NCBI GenBank assembly: GCA_018895275.1
Contig: JAHIOQ010000128.1
Coordinates: 1 to 34,327, forward strand
Length of the DNA: 34,327 nucleotides
Direction: 5' to 3'
Source of the DNA: Candidatus Omnitrophota bacterium
Lineage (GTDB): Bacteria > Omnitrophota > Gorgyraeia > B26-G9
In this document: positions 1-8,823 of the stretch, in pieces
How the letters are laid out: each line of letters begins with the position of its first letter
Position numbering within the stretch: position 1 is the stretch's first letter
Notes under the pieces: generated by a model
The model's database searches: none
What the model was told of the DNA's origin: nothing
What the model saw: only the letters and a program-made list of their open reading frames with translations
Translations under genes and position numbers: made by a program

Positions 1-296
1 CATATGAGATTCCTGCCGAATTCACATAAATATACGTTTGTAACCGCCAGCGCGGCCAAGGCAATATATACCAGGCTTGTTGACTGCGGCCGCAAAAGAA
101 TCTGCAGCTGCATCAATTCATGGATACCATGGGCAAAGGCAAAACCGATAAGCAGGCCCATGACGCGGGTAAATTTAAAAGCGCTATCCCGCCGCGGGAA
201 AGCAAGGATTCCCGCTCCCATGGCGACAAATGCGATTATGTAACACATATATAAAAAGTCTAAATGTCCGGCAAAAAAGTCGCGCAGTACTGCCAT
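1..296 (-). CDS. Membrane-sensor N-terminus, cut by window edge
   Basis: An open frame runs from ATG at 296 off the left edge (98 codons visible). The product begins MAVLRDFFAGHLDF and is strongly hydrophobic, with about three membrane segments and an HGIHELMQL motif in a loop. Membrane-anchored sensor histidine kinases and GGDEF proteins often start with a segment of this kind (HLDF near the N-terminus, HGxxE further on), so a signal-transduction receptor is the likeliest identity; this is inference because the output domain lies outside the window. The start is supported by a GGAGGA ribosome site at 308-313 and a consensus promoter at 333-361. Confidence 0.6.
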   Translation of the reverse strand, partial: MAVLRDFFAGHLDFLYMCYIIAFVAMGAGILAFPRRDSAFKFTRVMGLLIGFAFAHGIHELMQLQILLRPQSTSLVYIALAALAVTNVYLCEFGRNLI

Positions 297-332
297 AGAT
301 AATCTTATCCTCCAGAAAAACTTATAACAAAA

Positions 333-361
333 ATTATACACCCGGTGAATTTATTTTACAA
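333..361 (-). promoter_or_regulatory. Sigma70-type promoter of the membrane-sensor gene
   Basis: On the minus strand TTGTAA (356-361) and a perfect TATAAT (333-338) are separated by exactly 17 bases. They lie about 20 bases upstream of the GGAGGA ribosome site and 37 bases upstream of the ATG at 296, which fits a short untranslated leader. Confidence 0.65.
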
Positions 362-365
362 GAAA

Positions 366-1100
366 TTAGAATGTGTATACCAGCGACAATAACAACTGCG
401 TATCGTTTTTTTTGGCACTGCCGAGCGGGTCGGTATTAAACTCATCGATAAAACTCACGCGCATGGACATCTCTTCACTGAGGGGATTGGTAAATTTTGT
501 CTCCGAACGGGCGCGGTATTTTTGCCCGTTTTTCAAGTTCGGATAGATTATTAATTCCTCGGAAATACGCGCCTTATCAAAAACCGCTTTTTCAAAATAA
601 GCCCGCGGGATAACGGCCATATTATCCTCATCGGAATTGTCGGTATATTTCACGTATTCATAACCTAACCCAAGCTCCGCGGAGGCCTTCCAATCCCGCG
701 TGTTGGAAAACCAATACCCCGCGCCAACCGCGGGAACAAGGCGGTAATCAATCGCGGCAAAACGGTCATGTTCGGCTTCCGTCATCGCGAAGACAAACCA
801 GTCCGTATCCGCCAAATTCGGCGCATATCGTGCAGAACCGGTATGTTTCTGCCCATCCATCTTTTTCTTTTGCGATGAATAAAGCGTGCTCGCCTTCAGG
901 GTTATCTCTTCCGATTCCGTTGCCCTGAGCCCCTGATATGTTCCTGACAACTGGCTGTTCTGGGTGTTTCCCGTTTTCTGGCTGTATCCCAGAGAAATCT
1001 CCTGCTTCCAGGCGCTCTGCGTATCCGCATACGCGCAATCTAAACCAACCGCTACCATTAGCGCTAAAAAAATCAATACCTTTGGGTTTAATTCCTTCAT
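366..1100 (-). CDS. DUF481-family outer-membrane beta-barrel protein
   Basis: The product is about 244 residues. It begins with a clear signal peptide (MKELNPKVLIFLALM, cleavage after AYA near residue 25), followed by alternating amphipathic strands and a terminal LVYTF. A C-terminal Phe is the usual signature for Bam-mediated outer-membrane insertion. The early phrase GYSQKTGNT and overall pattern match the DUF481/YdiY family of small barrels, whose function is poorly known (some members are salt-induced). The frame stays open to 1163, but that overlaps the upstream mscS gene; I prefer ATG 1100 because it starts the signal peptide directly, although no strong ribosome site precedes it. It is probably co-transcribed with mscS. 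Confidence 0.8.
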   Translation of the reverse strand: MKELNPKVLIFLALMVAVGLDCAYADTQSAWKQEISLGYSQKTGNTQNSQLSGTYQGLRATESEEITLKASTLYSSQKKKMDGQKHTGSARYAPNLADTDWFVFAMTEAEHDRFAAIDYRLVPAVGAGYWFSNTRDWKASAELGLGYEYVKYTDNSDEDNMAVIPRAYFEKAVFDKARISEELIIYPNLKNGQKYRARSETKFTNPLSEEMSMRVSFIDEFNTDPLGSAKKNDTQLLLSLVYTF

Positions 1101-1131
1101 ATAACTAAGGCCAAAGCTTTTTTCTCCATGC

Positions 1132-1947
1132 CTACTTTGCCGCATTATTATATAGATGCACATCGCGCTGCGGAAACGGAATCGTCATCCCGTTTTTCTC
1201 CAACGCCAGTTTTCCGGTTTCCAACATATAAAAATACACAGCCCAGTAATCCTGCGGTTTTACCCAAGGACGGCAAACCAAATCCACACTGCTTTCCGCT
1301 AACGCAGAAACGGCAATCACCGGCTTCGGGTCTTTCAAAACCCGCGCATCCGCAACAATAACCTGCTCCAGAACCTCCTTTGCCTTGCGCATATCATCTC
1401 CATAGGATATACTGAACACCAAATCCACGCGCCTTTTCTCAATACCGCTGAAATTCGTAATATTATCCGCGGTAATCTTTGAGTTCGGCACAACAATGCG
1501 GCGGTTATCCGGCGCATCCAGTAACGTGTTGAAAATCTGGATCTCCCGTACGGTACCCATTGCTCCGGCAGCCTCGATAAAATCACCGACCTTAAACGGT
1601 TTAACGATAATAAGCATAACGCCGGCGGCAAAATTGGATAAAGACCCCTGCAGTGCCAGGCCGACCGCCAAACCCGCAGCACCGATAATCGCTATAAACG
1701 AGGTCGTCTGTATTCCCAAACGGTTAAGCGCGGCGATAAACACAAACGTAATCAAACCGGCATAAACAATGTGCCGCGTAAAAGACGTCAACGTCTTTTC
1801 CATATTAGCCTTAAGCATAACCTGTTCAACAAAGCCTACCGCCATATGGGAAAGCCATTTACCGATAATAAAAATCAGCAGCGCGGCAATAATATTAATC
1901 CCATAGGTCAACACATACCCGTAAATTGTATCCACCATTGACTGCAT
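1132..1947 (-). CDS. mscS: MscS-type small-conductance mechanosensitive channel
   Basis: A 271-residue protein with MscS architecture: three N-terminal membrane helices, the Gly/Ala-rich pore helix around GAAGLAVGLALQGSL, then the beta domain (VGDFIEAAG, TLLDAPDNRRIVVPNS) and an alpha/beta vestibule. Length and order match E. coli MscS (286 aa). The channel opens under membrane tension to release solutes during hypo-osmotic shock. A near-perfect GAAGGAGGTA ribosome site at 1951-1960 fixes the start. The last bases lie just upstream of the DUF481 gene, so the two envelope genes may share a transcript. Confidence 0.95.
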   Translation of the reverse strand: MQSMVDTIYGYVLTYGINIIAALLIFIIGKWLSHMAVGFVEQVMLKANMEKTLTSFTRHIVYAGLITFVFIAALNRLGIQTTSFIAIIGAAGLAVGLALQGSLSNFAAGVMLIIVKPFKVGDFIEAAGAMGTVREIQIFNTLLDAPDNRRIVVPNSKITADNITNFSGIEKRRVDLVFSISYGDDMRKAKEVLEQVIVADARVLKDPKPVIAVSALAESSVDLVCRPWVKPQDYWAVYFYMLETGKLALEKNGMTIPFPQRDVHLYNNAAK

Positions 1948-2057
1948 AACTACCTCCTTCTTTTATGGCGGCCACACAGACACCGGCTAAAAGCAAGTCC
2001 CGCGCATTTTCTCCGTACTGCCGCGGAAACGCCCTTATGCGCCTTCATCTTTAAAAC

Positions 2058-2074
2058 CGGAGGATTTCCCTCCG
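2058..2074 (-). terminator. Possible intrinsic terminator after the hybrid kinase
   Basis: A 6-bp GC-rich stem (CGGAGG / CCTCCG, 5-base loop) lies 17 bases past the stop of the receiver-kinase gene and is followed on the minus strand by GTTTTAAAG. The T-run is short, so termination may be partial. The rest of 1948-2090 shows nothing else clear. Confidence 0.4.
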
Positions 2075-2090
2075 TCAAGAATATAATGCC

Positions 2091-3257
2091 TTAGGCTAAT
2101 TTTAACATCACGCGCGCGCGCACCCCCTGCCCCTGAGAGGGGCTTTTATTAGTGATTTCTATATTTCCATTATGCATATTAATTACGCTCTGCACCATCG
2201 ACAATCCTATCCCCGTACCGCCTATCGCCCGGCGTGTAGTAAAAAACGGGTCGAAAATCTTAGATAACGATTCTTCCGGGATTCCTTTCCCCGTATCTTC
2301 TATTTCTATCACCGCGGCTTTTTCTCCCGCGCTAAAAGGCACTTGCCCGGAAACGCATTTCTGCGTATATGTCCTTATTTTCAATATCCCGTCTTCCCCC
2401 ATGGCATATAACGCGTTAAGCATCAGATTCACCAGCACCTGTTTCATTTTGTTCCGGTCCATAACCACCGGCATAACTCCCTCTTCCAACTGCGTTACGA
2501 CGGCAATCGTACGCTTATCGAATTCATGCTTGAGCAGCAGCAACGCATCTTTAACCAGCTGATTAAGATCCTGGCCGGACATCTTTAGTTCCGTAATACT
2601 GGAAAAATCAAGCAGGCCTTTAACGATATTATCCGCTCTCATAACCGCGTCTTTCATGTACCGCAGCGTGAGACTTACGTTTTCATCGCCGCCGCTTATT
2701 TTTTTCTCAAGGTAATCTATGCCCTGAAGAATTATTGCCAGCGGGTTTTTGACCTCATGCGCCACGCCGCTGGCCAAGCCGCCGACCACCTTCATCTTTG
2801 CCGACCGGACAAGCTCTTCCTGCGCGGTTTTAAGTTTTTCATAGGCCTGCTTCAGTTCTTCTTCCGCCTTCTGTTTTGCCAGAAGAGTAGATCGCCTTTC
2901 CAGCACCCGTTTAACGATACCCGGAATAACTTCCGCGTACACGTCATCCTTGGACACATAATCGTATGCTCCCTGCCGCATCAATTCCACGGCGATTTTT
3001 TCCGAGCCCTGTGAAGTAACAATAATGAACGGGATATCCTTACCCTGCTCTTTTGTCTTTCTCAATATCTCCAGGGCAGTCGTTCCCGGCAGGTTATAGT
3101 CACTGATCACTAAATCATAGCTGTTAGCGGAAATCTTTTCCCAGGCCTCGCGAGGATCTCCCTCCCATTCCAGTTCATACGCCTCTTTATTAAGCGCGCG
3201 GCGCGTAATCACCACATCATCCGGATTATCCTCAATAAGCAGAATTTTTATTGCCAT
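2091..3257 (-). CDS. Response-regulator receiver fused to histidine kinase
   Basis: A 388-residue soluble hybrid. Residues about 1-120 are a CheY-like receiver (KILLIEDNPDD acidic pocket, phospho-acceptor Asp in DLVISDYNLPG, Thr in FIIVTSQG, conserved Lys in YVSKDD). A coiled coil (about 120-155) leads to a HisKA dimerisation domain with the phosphorylated His in SGVAHEVKNPL. The HATPase_c domain has an N box (NLMLNALYAMGED), G1 (DTGKGIP), F box (FDPFFTT) and G2 (GGTGIGLSMV). The order receiver-then-kinase, with no membrane segment, suggests an internal phosphorelay component rather than a sensor. It starts 2 bases after the larE stop, its ribosome site (AAAGGAAAG) lying inside larE, so the two are translationally linked. 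Confidence 0.93.
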   Translation of the reverse strand: MAIKILLIEDNPDDVVITRRALNKEAYELEWEGDPREAWEKISANSYDLVISDYNLPGTTALEILRKTKEQGKDIPFIIVTSQGSEKIAVELMRQGAYDYVSKDDVYAEVIPGIVKRVLERRSTLLAKQKAEEELKQAYEKLKTAQEELVRSAKMKVVGGLASGVAHEVKNPLAIILQGIDYLEKKISGGDENVSLTLRYMKDAVMRADNIVKGLLDFSSITELKMSGQDLNQLVKDALLLLKHEFDKRTIAVVTQLEEGVMPVVMDRNKMKQVLVNLMLNALYAMGEDGILKIRTYTQKCVSGQVPFSAGEKAAVIEIEDTGKGIPEESLSKIFDPFFTTRRAIGGTGIGLSMVQSVINMHNGNIEITNKSPSQGQGVRARVMLKLA

Positions 3258-3259
3258 AC

Positions 3260-4090
3260 CTACTTTCCTTTGGACAGCACTTCATTCATGCTTCCGGTCC
3301 TATACCCTTCCATATCAAGCGTGACATATACATACCCGATATCTTTTAGCCCGGATATCAGTTTCTTCCGTATTCTACGCGAAACCAGTAAACCGATGTC
3401 TTCCGGCACGACTTCTATCTTGGCGATTGTCCCGTGATGCCTGACTCTTACCTGCTTTATGCCCAGGCGGCGCACCATATCTTCCGCCTTCTCAACCATC
3501 GCCAGGCTATCTCTGGTTATTCTTATACCGTAAGGAAAGCGGCTGGCCAAGCACGCGCAAGAAGGCTTATCCCATGTCGGAAGGCCTAATTGTTTAGAAA
3601 GACAGCGGATATCCTCCTTGCGGAATTTCAGGTCCTTAAGCGGACTGTGTACCCCCATCTCCTGCGCTGCCCGCATCCCCGGCCGGTAATCATTGATATC
3701 ATCATAGGTCGCGCCGTCAACGATATGGCGTAATTTATATTTCTTTGCCAGCTGAGAAAGTTTTGTAAACAGCTCTTTTTTACACCAATAGCAGCGTTCT
3801 TTCGTGTTTTCGGCAAATCCGCGGCAGGAAAGCTCTTCGGAAACAATTGTGATATGGTTTACTTCTAAACGCGCGGCAAGCATCTGCGCCTGTTTTTTTT
3901 CCCGTTCGGGATAGGTGGCAGACGTTGCCGTAACCGCAAGCACGCTTTTACCGAGCACATCCGCGGCAGCCTTAAGCAAAAACGAACTGTCCACCCCGCC
4001 GGAATAGGCAATAAGTACACTGCCCATGGCTTTAAACATCTTCTGCAGCCTGAGCAGTTTAGCTTCTGGATTTTTATGTTTTCCAATCAT
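3260..4090 (-). CDS. larE: LarE-type ATP-dependent sulfur transferase
   Basis: A 276-residue PP-loop enzyme with the adenylation motif SGGVDSS at 30-36 and the family blocks RCYWCKKELF and SCACLASRFPYG. LarE activates the nicotinate-derived precursor of the nickel-pincer nucleotide and donates sulfur for lactate racemase-type enzymes. The CYWC pair (C100, C103) together with SCAC (C178/C180) resembles the three-Cys form thought to carry a 4Fe-4S cluster as sulfur carrier, instead of the sacrificial single Cys of Lactobacillus; which class applies here is inference. No larB, larC or larA is in the window, so partners must lie elsewhere or the protein serves another thiolation. Confidence 0.88.
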   Translation of the reverse strand: MIGKHKNPEAKLLRLQKMFKAMGSVLIAYSGGVDSSFLLKAAADVLGKSVLAVTATSATYPEREKKQAQMLAARLEVNHITIVSEELSCRGFAENTKERCYWCKKELFTKLSQLAKKYKLRHIVDGATYDDINDYRPGMRAAQEMGVHSPLKDLKFRKEDIRCLSKQLGLPTWDKPSCACLASRFPYGIRITRDSLAMVEKAEDMVRRLGIKQVRVRHHGTIAKIEVVPEDIGLLVSRRIRKKLISGLKDIGYVYVTLDMEGYRTGSMNEVLSKGK

Positions 4091-4126
4091 CTGATAATAA
4101 TAAATATAATGATTCCGGCAAAAAAA

Positions 4127-5446
4127 TCATATCTCGTCTATACGCATATTTGCCGCTGATTTTGCCGCGCTATTCCTGAACTGCTCTAACGAAGCGGCAA
4201 TCTTGTCTAAGGCCTCGGATTTGCGCACCGGTATCGTCTCCACGCCCTTGCGTTCAAGGCTGTCGATAATATCCTGTATGGTTATATCCTCTATGCAGCG
4301 CGCCGGTTGATACCCCACCCCGATTTTTTCTTCCTCTTTAGTCTCACCCAATATACCGGATTCCACAAGCTCAAAAAGTATCTGGCGCACAAGGCGAATA
4401 GGAATTTCCAGTTCGTGCGAAAGCATTGTCGCCGTCCAGGGTTTCCGGCCTTGGCAGAAATTCGCAAAAATCGCGTGCACAATGCGCAGCGTCAAAAGCG
4501 TTTTAAAATAATGACTGACACGCAGGCAATCCGGCTCGAACTCATACGTCTCTACGTTCTGGCGGGCAAAGGATATTTCCGCGCCGAACAATACGATCAG
4601 CCAGCTTATCTGTAGCCAGACAAGAAACAGGGGCAGCGCGGCAAAGCTGCCGTAGATCGCATTGTATTTTGCCACGCCGACCTGAAACGTAAAATACATC
4701 CACTGCACTATCTGGTACAATGTCCCGGCGATAATACCGCCGACAATCCCGGATTTTAAATAAACCTTTCCATTCGGCAAAAAGACATAAAGAAAAGAAA
4801 ACAGTATCCAGATAACGGCAAACGGCAAAAGCTTTAACAACAGCAAAATCAGCGGGCTCAGCGCCCCCAGTAAGGCCACCCTTTCCATCACCAGTTTTAC
4901 CTGGCCGGCAATAAGCGCCGTAGCGCTGCCGGCAATAATAAACAATACCGGACAAATCAGCATGATGGAAAGATAATCGCTGAATTTACGCGCCATAGTA
5001 CGCGATTTTTTGATGCCCCAGATGTCATTAAACGACTGTTCGATATTCCCCAGGACCTTAATTACCGTCCAGAAAAGCACGGCAACGCCGATGCCGGCAA
5101 CCATGCCGCCCTTGGTATTTTCCAGAAGCGAATGCGAAAACGCAATAATTTGCGTAAGAACCTCTTCCTGCCCCGCCAGGCGTTGCACGAGGACATTTTG
5201 CAGCATCTGTTCCAGGCCGAATCCCTTGGCAATGCCAAAGACCATGGCCATAACCGGAACAATCGACAGTAGGGAAAAAAAGGTCAGCGCCGAAGCGCGC
5301 AACTGGCACTTATCTTCATCAAAACTACGAAAGGCAAGGACAAGAATCATCAACGGCTTAATCAACAAAGACTTCCGGCGGGAAAGGGTACGCAGACGAA
5401 TCCGCCAGATATCCGCGGTTATGAATTTGATAAGCCTTGAGATCAT
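4127..5446 (-). CDS. YihY/UPF0761 membrane protein with winged-helix tail
   Basis: About 439 residues from ATG 5446, which is preceded by a GGGAGGA ribosome site at 5453-5459; a longer reading to 5497 has no such site. The core (about 40-310) carries six membrane helices and family phrases such as ALTFFSLLSIVP, NDIWGI and FAALPLFLVWLQISW. The family was once annotated ribonuclease BN, which is now considered wrong; its role is unknown. Residues about 310-400 look like a winged-helix domain (LSHELEIPIRLVRQILFELVESGIL), a known C-terminal extension in some members. Confidence 0.88.
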   Translation of the reverse strand: MISRLIKFITADIWRIRLRTLSRRKSLLIKPLMILVLAFRSFDEDKCQLRASALTFFSLLSIVPVMAMVFGIAKGFGLEQMLQNVLVQRLAGQEEVLTQIIAFSHSLLENTKGGMVAGIGVAVLFWTVIKVLGNIEQSFNDIWGIKKSRTMARKFSDYLSIMLICPVLFIIAGSATALIAGQVKLVMERVALLGALSPLILLLLKLLPFAVIWILFSFLYVFLPNGKVYLKSGIVGGIIAGTLYQIVQWMYFTFQVGVAKYNAIYGSFAALPLFLVWLQISWLIVLFGAEISFARQNVETYEFEPDCLRVSHYFKTLLTLRIVHAIFANFCQGRKPWTATMLSHELEIPIRLVRQILFELVESGILGETKEEEKIGVGYQPARCIEDITIQDIIDSLERKGVETIPVRKSEALDKIAASLEQFRNSAAKSAANMRIDEI

Positions 5447-5501
5447 AGCGTATCCTCCCAAGCTGGCCGAGCCAGAACCAAAAAGCGGCTCGTCCAACTT
5501 G

Positions 5502-6338
5502 CTAATTCAGCGGAAATAATTTTTTAATCTTATCCGTTGTTTTTTTAAGCCCTTGAGATGCAGCATTAACCGCGGTTGCCCCCACACCTTTGCCTAAATC
5601 CAAGGTATTACCGGTGATATCCTGGATAATCGTTCCCGCGTCTTTTACCGTGCCGGTTAAGCCGTTGGCTATGGAACCGAGGTCAAAATTAAGCAATTTC
5701 AAGAGATCCTTATTCGACAGCGCCTTGACCAGGATGATCCGTATTAGTGCCTGCGGGTCCGTAATATTTTCGAATGACTCATCAATATTCACATTAAACT
5801 CTTTTACCTCCGGCGCTGCGCCTTTCGAATAATCCTTAAATACCACTTTGCCGATCTTCAGCCTAAGCTTATCGATCTTCATCTCCGGCATCTTTTCCTT
5901 TTTCTCCGCCGGCAGCGGTGATTTCCGTGCCTGTTGTTGCTGCGGCTGATGCGCTGTCTGCACTGCCTTCAGGGAATCCAGGTTAAGCACCCCGTCTTTA
6001 TTTTTTACGACAATAAATTCCTTCAGGTCCAAACGCACTTCTTCAAGATGTATTTTTTTATCAAAAAACGCCTTCAGGTCGTAATCAACATAAATTTCCG
6101 GCAAATCAACCATCAGCGCATCTTCAAATTGCGGCGGATTATATAATTTTAATCCTTTAATACCCACCAGGGTTTTCAGCACGCCGATATTCATGCTCTC
6201 AATATCCAGCCGCAAGCCGGTTATGGTTTTCACCCCGGCGGTTATCGCCGTTTTAACAATAATATTTTTAGCCGCGGCAAAAATAATGAACAAAACCAAT
6301 AAAATTACCAGAATACCTATGCCTATCCTTTTAAACAT
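5502..6338 (-). CDS. AsmA-like single-anchor envelope protein
   Basis: A 278-residue protein with one N-terminal membrane helix (IGILVILLVLFIIFAA) followed by a periplasmic region. The segment LRLDIESMNIGVLKTLVGIKGLKLYNP and later HLEEVRLDLKEF resemble the start of AsmA/DUF748-type bridge proteins that handle lipid traffic or membrane assembly. It is much shorter than classical AsmA. A Gln/Lys-rich linker (about 130-150) separates two beta-rich parts and the C-terminus is Gly/Lys-rich. The ribosome site AAGGAGGTAA at 6342-6350 decides the start. Probably one transcript with the YihY-type gene 55 bases downstream. Confidence 0.65.
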   Translation of the reverse strand: MFKRIGIGILVILLVLFIIFAAAKNIIVKTAITAGVKTITGLRLDIESMNIGVLKTLVGIKGLKLYNPPQFEDALMVDLPEIYVDYDLKAFFDKKIHLEEVRLDLKEFIVVKNKDGVLNLDSLKAVQTAHQPQQQQARKSPLPAEKKEKMPEMKIDKLRLKIGKVVFKDYSKGAAPEVKEFNVNIDESFENITDPQALIRIILVKALSNKDLLKLLNFDLGSIANGLTGTVKDAGTIIQDITGNTLDLGKGVGATAVNAASQGLKKTTDKIKKLFPLN

Positions 6339-6368
6339 TTTTACCTCCTTACCGAGCCCCCGGTATTG

Positions 6369-7127
6369 TCAAAACTTAACCACACAATTGCGCAAGTGCC
6401 CGATACCCTCGATAGCCACATCTATACGATCATGGGGCTTCATACTCCCTACGCCCGGCGGCGTGCCCGTGGAAATAACATCTCCCGGCAGCAAGGTCAT
6501 CACGCGGGATATAAACGAAACAAGCCGCGGCACGGAGAAAATAAGATTCCGCGTGGAAGATTTCTGGCGCAGCTTATTGTTCAGATACGAACAGATGGTC
6601 AAATCCGCAGGGTTAAGATTTGTTTCTATCCAGGGGCCAAGCGGGCAAAACGTGTCAAAGGATTTAGCCCGCGTCCACTGCCCGTCTTTTTTCTGCAAAT
6701 CGCGGGCAGTCACATCATTACAGCAGGTATACCCCAGAATATATTCCTGCACCCTATCCTCAGAAACGTTTTTTGCCCGGCATTTAATCACTACGGCAAG
6801 CTCTGCCTCATAATCCAGGCGTCTTACCTGTGGCGGAAAAACAATATCCGCACCCGGAGCCAACAAGGTGGTTGTCGGCTTTAAAAATATAACCGGTTCT
6901 TTGGGAACCTTCATCCCCAGCTCGCGGGCATGGTTCCGATAATTAAGCCCGACAAAAATAATCTTTGACGGAAGAGAAGGCGCAAGCAGGCATGCTTTAG
7001 GTATTGGGATATAGTTACGGCTGCGCCGCACGGCCTTAAACGGCGGTTCCTTAAGCAGGCAAATCTTTTCCGATTCAAGAATTCCCCAGTGCGGTTTTTT
7101 TTCGTGCAATACCCTTACAATGCGCAT
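6369..7127 (-). CDS. Fumarylacetoacetate hydrolase (FAH)-family enzyme
   Basis: A 252-residue single-domain FAH protein. The family core is clear: IFVGLNYRNHA, EPVIFLKP, DYEAELAVVI (acidic metal ligands), DVTARDLQKKDGQW, ARAKSFDTFCPLGPW-like block and STGTPPGVG near the C-terminus. Members act on C-C bonds of 2-oxo acids or fumarylpyruvate/acylpyruvate (FahD1 type); the exact substrate cannot be read from sequence. The first 13 bases overlap the end of the HAD phosphatase gene upstream, so the two are almost certainly co-translated and may work on related metabolites or in metabolite repair. Confidence 0.9.
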   Translation of the reverse strand: MRIVRVLHEKKPHWGILESEKICLLKEPPFKAVRRSRNYIPIPKACLLAPSLPSKIIFVGLNYRNHARELGMKVPKEPVIFLKPTTTLLAPGADIVFPPQVRRLDYEAELAVVIKCRAKNVSEDRVQEYILGYTCCNDVTARDLQKKDGQWTRAKSFDTFCPLGPWIETNLNPADLTICSYLNNKLRQKSSTRNLIFSVPRLVSFISRVMTLLPGDVISTGTPPGVGSMKPHDRIDVAIEGIGHLRNCVVKF

Positions 7128-7789
7128 AAGTCGTCCTTCCCCGAGATAAGAAAACCCTTAATATCTTTAAGCGCCTGCGCGGTTTTCTTATTTTTATAAT
7201 GTTCGACATCTTCCACAGAACTCGAGCCGCCGACCACAAATACGGCATCCATAGCTGCCCTTTTCGCCGTCTCCATATCAATATTCATGTCTCCGATAAA
7301 AACAGCCTGTTTCTTTTTCAACTTTGCCATTTTGAGCACCTCGCGCAATATCTTTGGATGCGGCTTAAGGCTTTTTATCTCGTCCGCGCACACGATATAA
7401 TCAAAATAATGTTTTATCTTTAAACTGCGGACAATAATATCCGTATACGCCGCCGGACGATTTGAGGCAATCGCCATAAGCTTGCCTTTTTTTCTAAGCA
7501 ATGACAACAGCCCCCGGGCAAAAGGCTTTATCCGCACATACCGCGGCAACGCGCTCTGATGATGCTTACGGTAAACAGCCAAGGCCTTATCCACTTCAGG
7601 CAGCGGGAAAAACACGGCGATGAAATTCTTATCGCCGTTGCCCACGTTATTCTTTGCCGTTTCAAACGCCACCGGAGCATAACCGAATTTTTTGCGCGTA
7701 AAATTCAAGCTTCGAAAGATAGCCGTATACGCGTCAACCAGCGTTCCGTCCAGATCAAAAATAAACAACCTTTTGCTGCCTATATCCAT
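7115..7789 (-). CDS. HAD-superfamily phosphatase (phosphoglycolate-phosphatase-like)
   Basis: About 224 residues from ATG 7789 (an in-frame GTG two codons earlier, 7795, is also possible; neither has a strong ribosome site). Motif I is FDLDGTLVD, motif II IASNRP, motif III the Lys in KPHPKI, and motif IV FIGDMNIDMETAK, with a helical cap inserted after motif I (subfamily I). This is the layout of Gph/PpaX-type phosphatases acting on small phosphorylated metabolites. Thr/Ser at motif II is replaced by SN, as in many Gph-like proteins. It overlaps the FAH gene by 13 bp. Confidence 0.88.
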   Translation of the reverse strand: MDIGSKRLFIFDLDGTLVDAYTAIFRSLNFTRKKFGYAPVAFETAKNNVGNGDKNFIAVFFPLPEVDKALAVYRKHHQSALPRYVRIKPFARGLLSLLRKKGKLMAIASNRPAAYTDIIVRSLKIKHYFDYIVCADEIKSLKPHPKILREVLKMAKLKKKQAVFIGDMNIDMETAKRAAMDAVFVVGGSSSVEDVEHYKNKKTAQALKDIKGFLISGKDDLCAL

Positions 7790-7816
7790 TAGCACTATAT
7801 ACTATCCGCTATCCGT

Positions 7817-8365
7817 TTACTTTATATACGCCTTGATAATCTTTTGTTCGGCAAGAGGCCGGTTAGTGGCGTCTGTCTTCGTGTTTTCTATTTTTCTTAC
7901 CGTGTCATATCCGGCTACAACCTCACCGAAAATTGTATGCTTCATGTTCAGCCACGGCGTCGGCACCGTCGTTATGAAAAACTGGCTGCCATTCGTTCCC
8001 GGCCCGGCATTGGCCATGGCCAAGAGCCCTTTCCGGTCAAAGCGCACATCAGAACGAACCTCATCTTCAAACGGCTTGCCCCATATCGAGTTGCCTCCCA
8101 TGCCGGTACCGGCCGGGTCACCGCATTGAAGCATAAATTCCTTTATAACACGATGAAAAATAATACCGTCGTAATACCCCTTTTCTACCAAAGCCTTAAA
8201 ATTCTCACAGGCCTTAGGAGCGATATCCGGCATTAATTTCAACTCGATGATTCCCTGACTTGTTTCCAAAACAACAATCGTATTTTCCCCGGCTTTTAAG
8301 ATCGCCGGATAAACCATCCCTGTCAAAAAAATACTAAACACAAAACATAATAATTGCCCCTTCAT
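7817..8365 (-). CDS. Exported cyclophilin-type peptidyl-prolyl isomerase
   Basis: A 182-residue cyclophilin with an N-terminal signal segment ([17 protein letters not shown], cleavage probably after ILKA), so it acts in the periplasm. Catalytic and substrate-pocket residues are visible: Arg in IIFHRVI, Gln in [22 protein letters not shown] and the [11 protein letters not shown] block. It assists folding of envelope proteins by isomerising Xaa-Pro bonds. A GGAGGGG ribosome site lies 5 bases ahead of the ATG. It is the downstream partner of a 53-residue membrane protein gene. Confidence 0.93.
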   Translation of the reverse strand: MKGQLLCFVFSIFLTGMVYPAILKAGENTIVVLETSQGIIELKLMPDIAPKACENFKALVEKGYYDGIIFHRVIKEFMLQCGDPAGTGMGGNSIWGKPFEDEVRSDVRFDRKGLLAMANAGPGTNGSQFFITTVPTPWLNMKHTIFGEVVAGYDTVRKIENTKTDATNRPLAEQKIIKAYIK

Positions 8366-8383
8366 TACGCCCCTCCTGTTTCT

Positions 8384-8545
8384 TCATTTTTCCAACTCTT
8401 GTAAAATCCGCTGCAGCACATCCAAAATTGCAGCGATGTTCTTCTTCATAAAAACCGGAAACGCAACCAGGTAACAAGAAAGCCCCACGCCTACCAATGT
8501 CCAAATAACAATCAATATTTTTATCCAACCGTCCCAACTTGCCAT
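8384..8545 (-). CDS. 53-residue single-pass membrane protein
   Basis: A small frame, ATG 8545 to TGA 8384, encoding one hydrophobic helix (about residues 8-32, WIKILIVIWTLVGVGL) followed by a short amphipathic tail (AAILDVLQRILQELEK). It starts after AAGGGG and ends 18 bases before the cyclophilin ATG, an operon-like spacing. No family is recognised; an accessory membrane peptide is a reasonable guess. Confidence rests on start context, spacing and the clear helix-tail pattern. Confidence 0.55.
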   Translation of the reverse strand: MASWDGWIKILIVIWTLVGVGLSCYLVAFPVFMKKNIAAILDVLQRILQELEK

Positions 8546-8565
8546 ATCATCCCCTTAATGAGCAC

Positions 8566-8761
8566 GTAACTTATGGAGCGCAAGCGAACAGAAGTTACTG
8601 TGCGAATTAACTCCGAGGAGTGCGAGAAAATTATCAAAGAAAACTTTCTCGCTTCTTACGAGTCGGAGTCCTTCCTTTATTTTTAGGCCGTCTGCGCCCG
8701 CCTCGCCATATTTTGGCGGGCGAGGTCTCGCCGCTGTTTCCCAGCGGCGGAAATTTCCGCC
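8566..8761. repeat. Cluster of nested palindromes in an intergenic region
   Basis: The 8546-8823 gap holds no gene but several perfect inverted repeats in a row: GTAACTT/AAGTTAC (8566-8572, 8592-8598); a two-step hairpin ACTCCGA/TCGGAGT (8610-8616, 8663-8669) enclosing GCGAGAAA/TTTCTCGC (8622-8629, 8645-8652); CGCCCGCC/GGCGGGCG (8695-8702, 8715-8722); CGCCGCTG/CAGCGGCG (8729-8736, 8742-8749); and a 16-bp palindrome GGCGGAAATTTCCGCC (8746-8761). Such density suggests a REP-like or miniature mobile element array; it may also terminate the transcript of the gene ending at 8824. Confidence 0.6.
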
Positions 8762-8823
8762 ACCACAGCGTTGGCAGTTCCGCCACAAGACTCGGTGGAC
8801 AAGCTGGCGAAAATGCCGTTCTG

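Noticed and set aside
1101-1163. Longer N-terminus for the DUF481 protein
   Set aside because: It overlaps mscS and adds non-hydrophobic residues ahead of a complete signal peptide.
4127-5446. Ribonuclease BN annotation for the YihY-type protein
   Set aside because: The family name is historical; the six-helix membrane protein has no nuclease motif.
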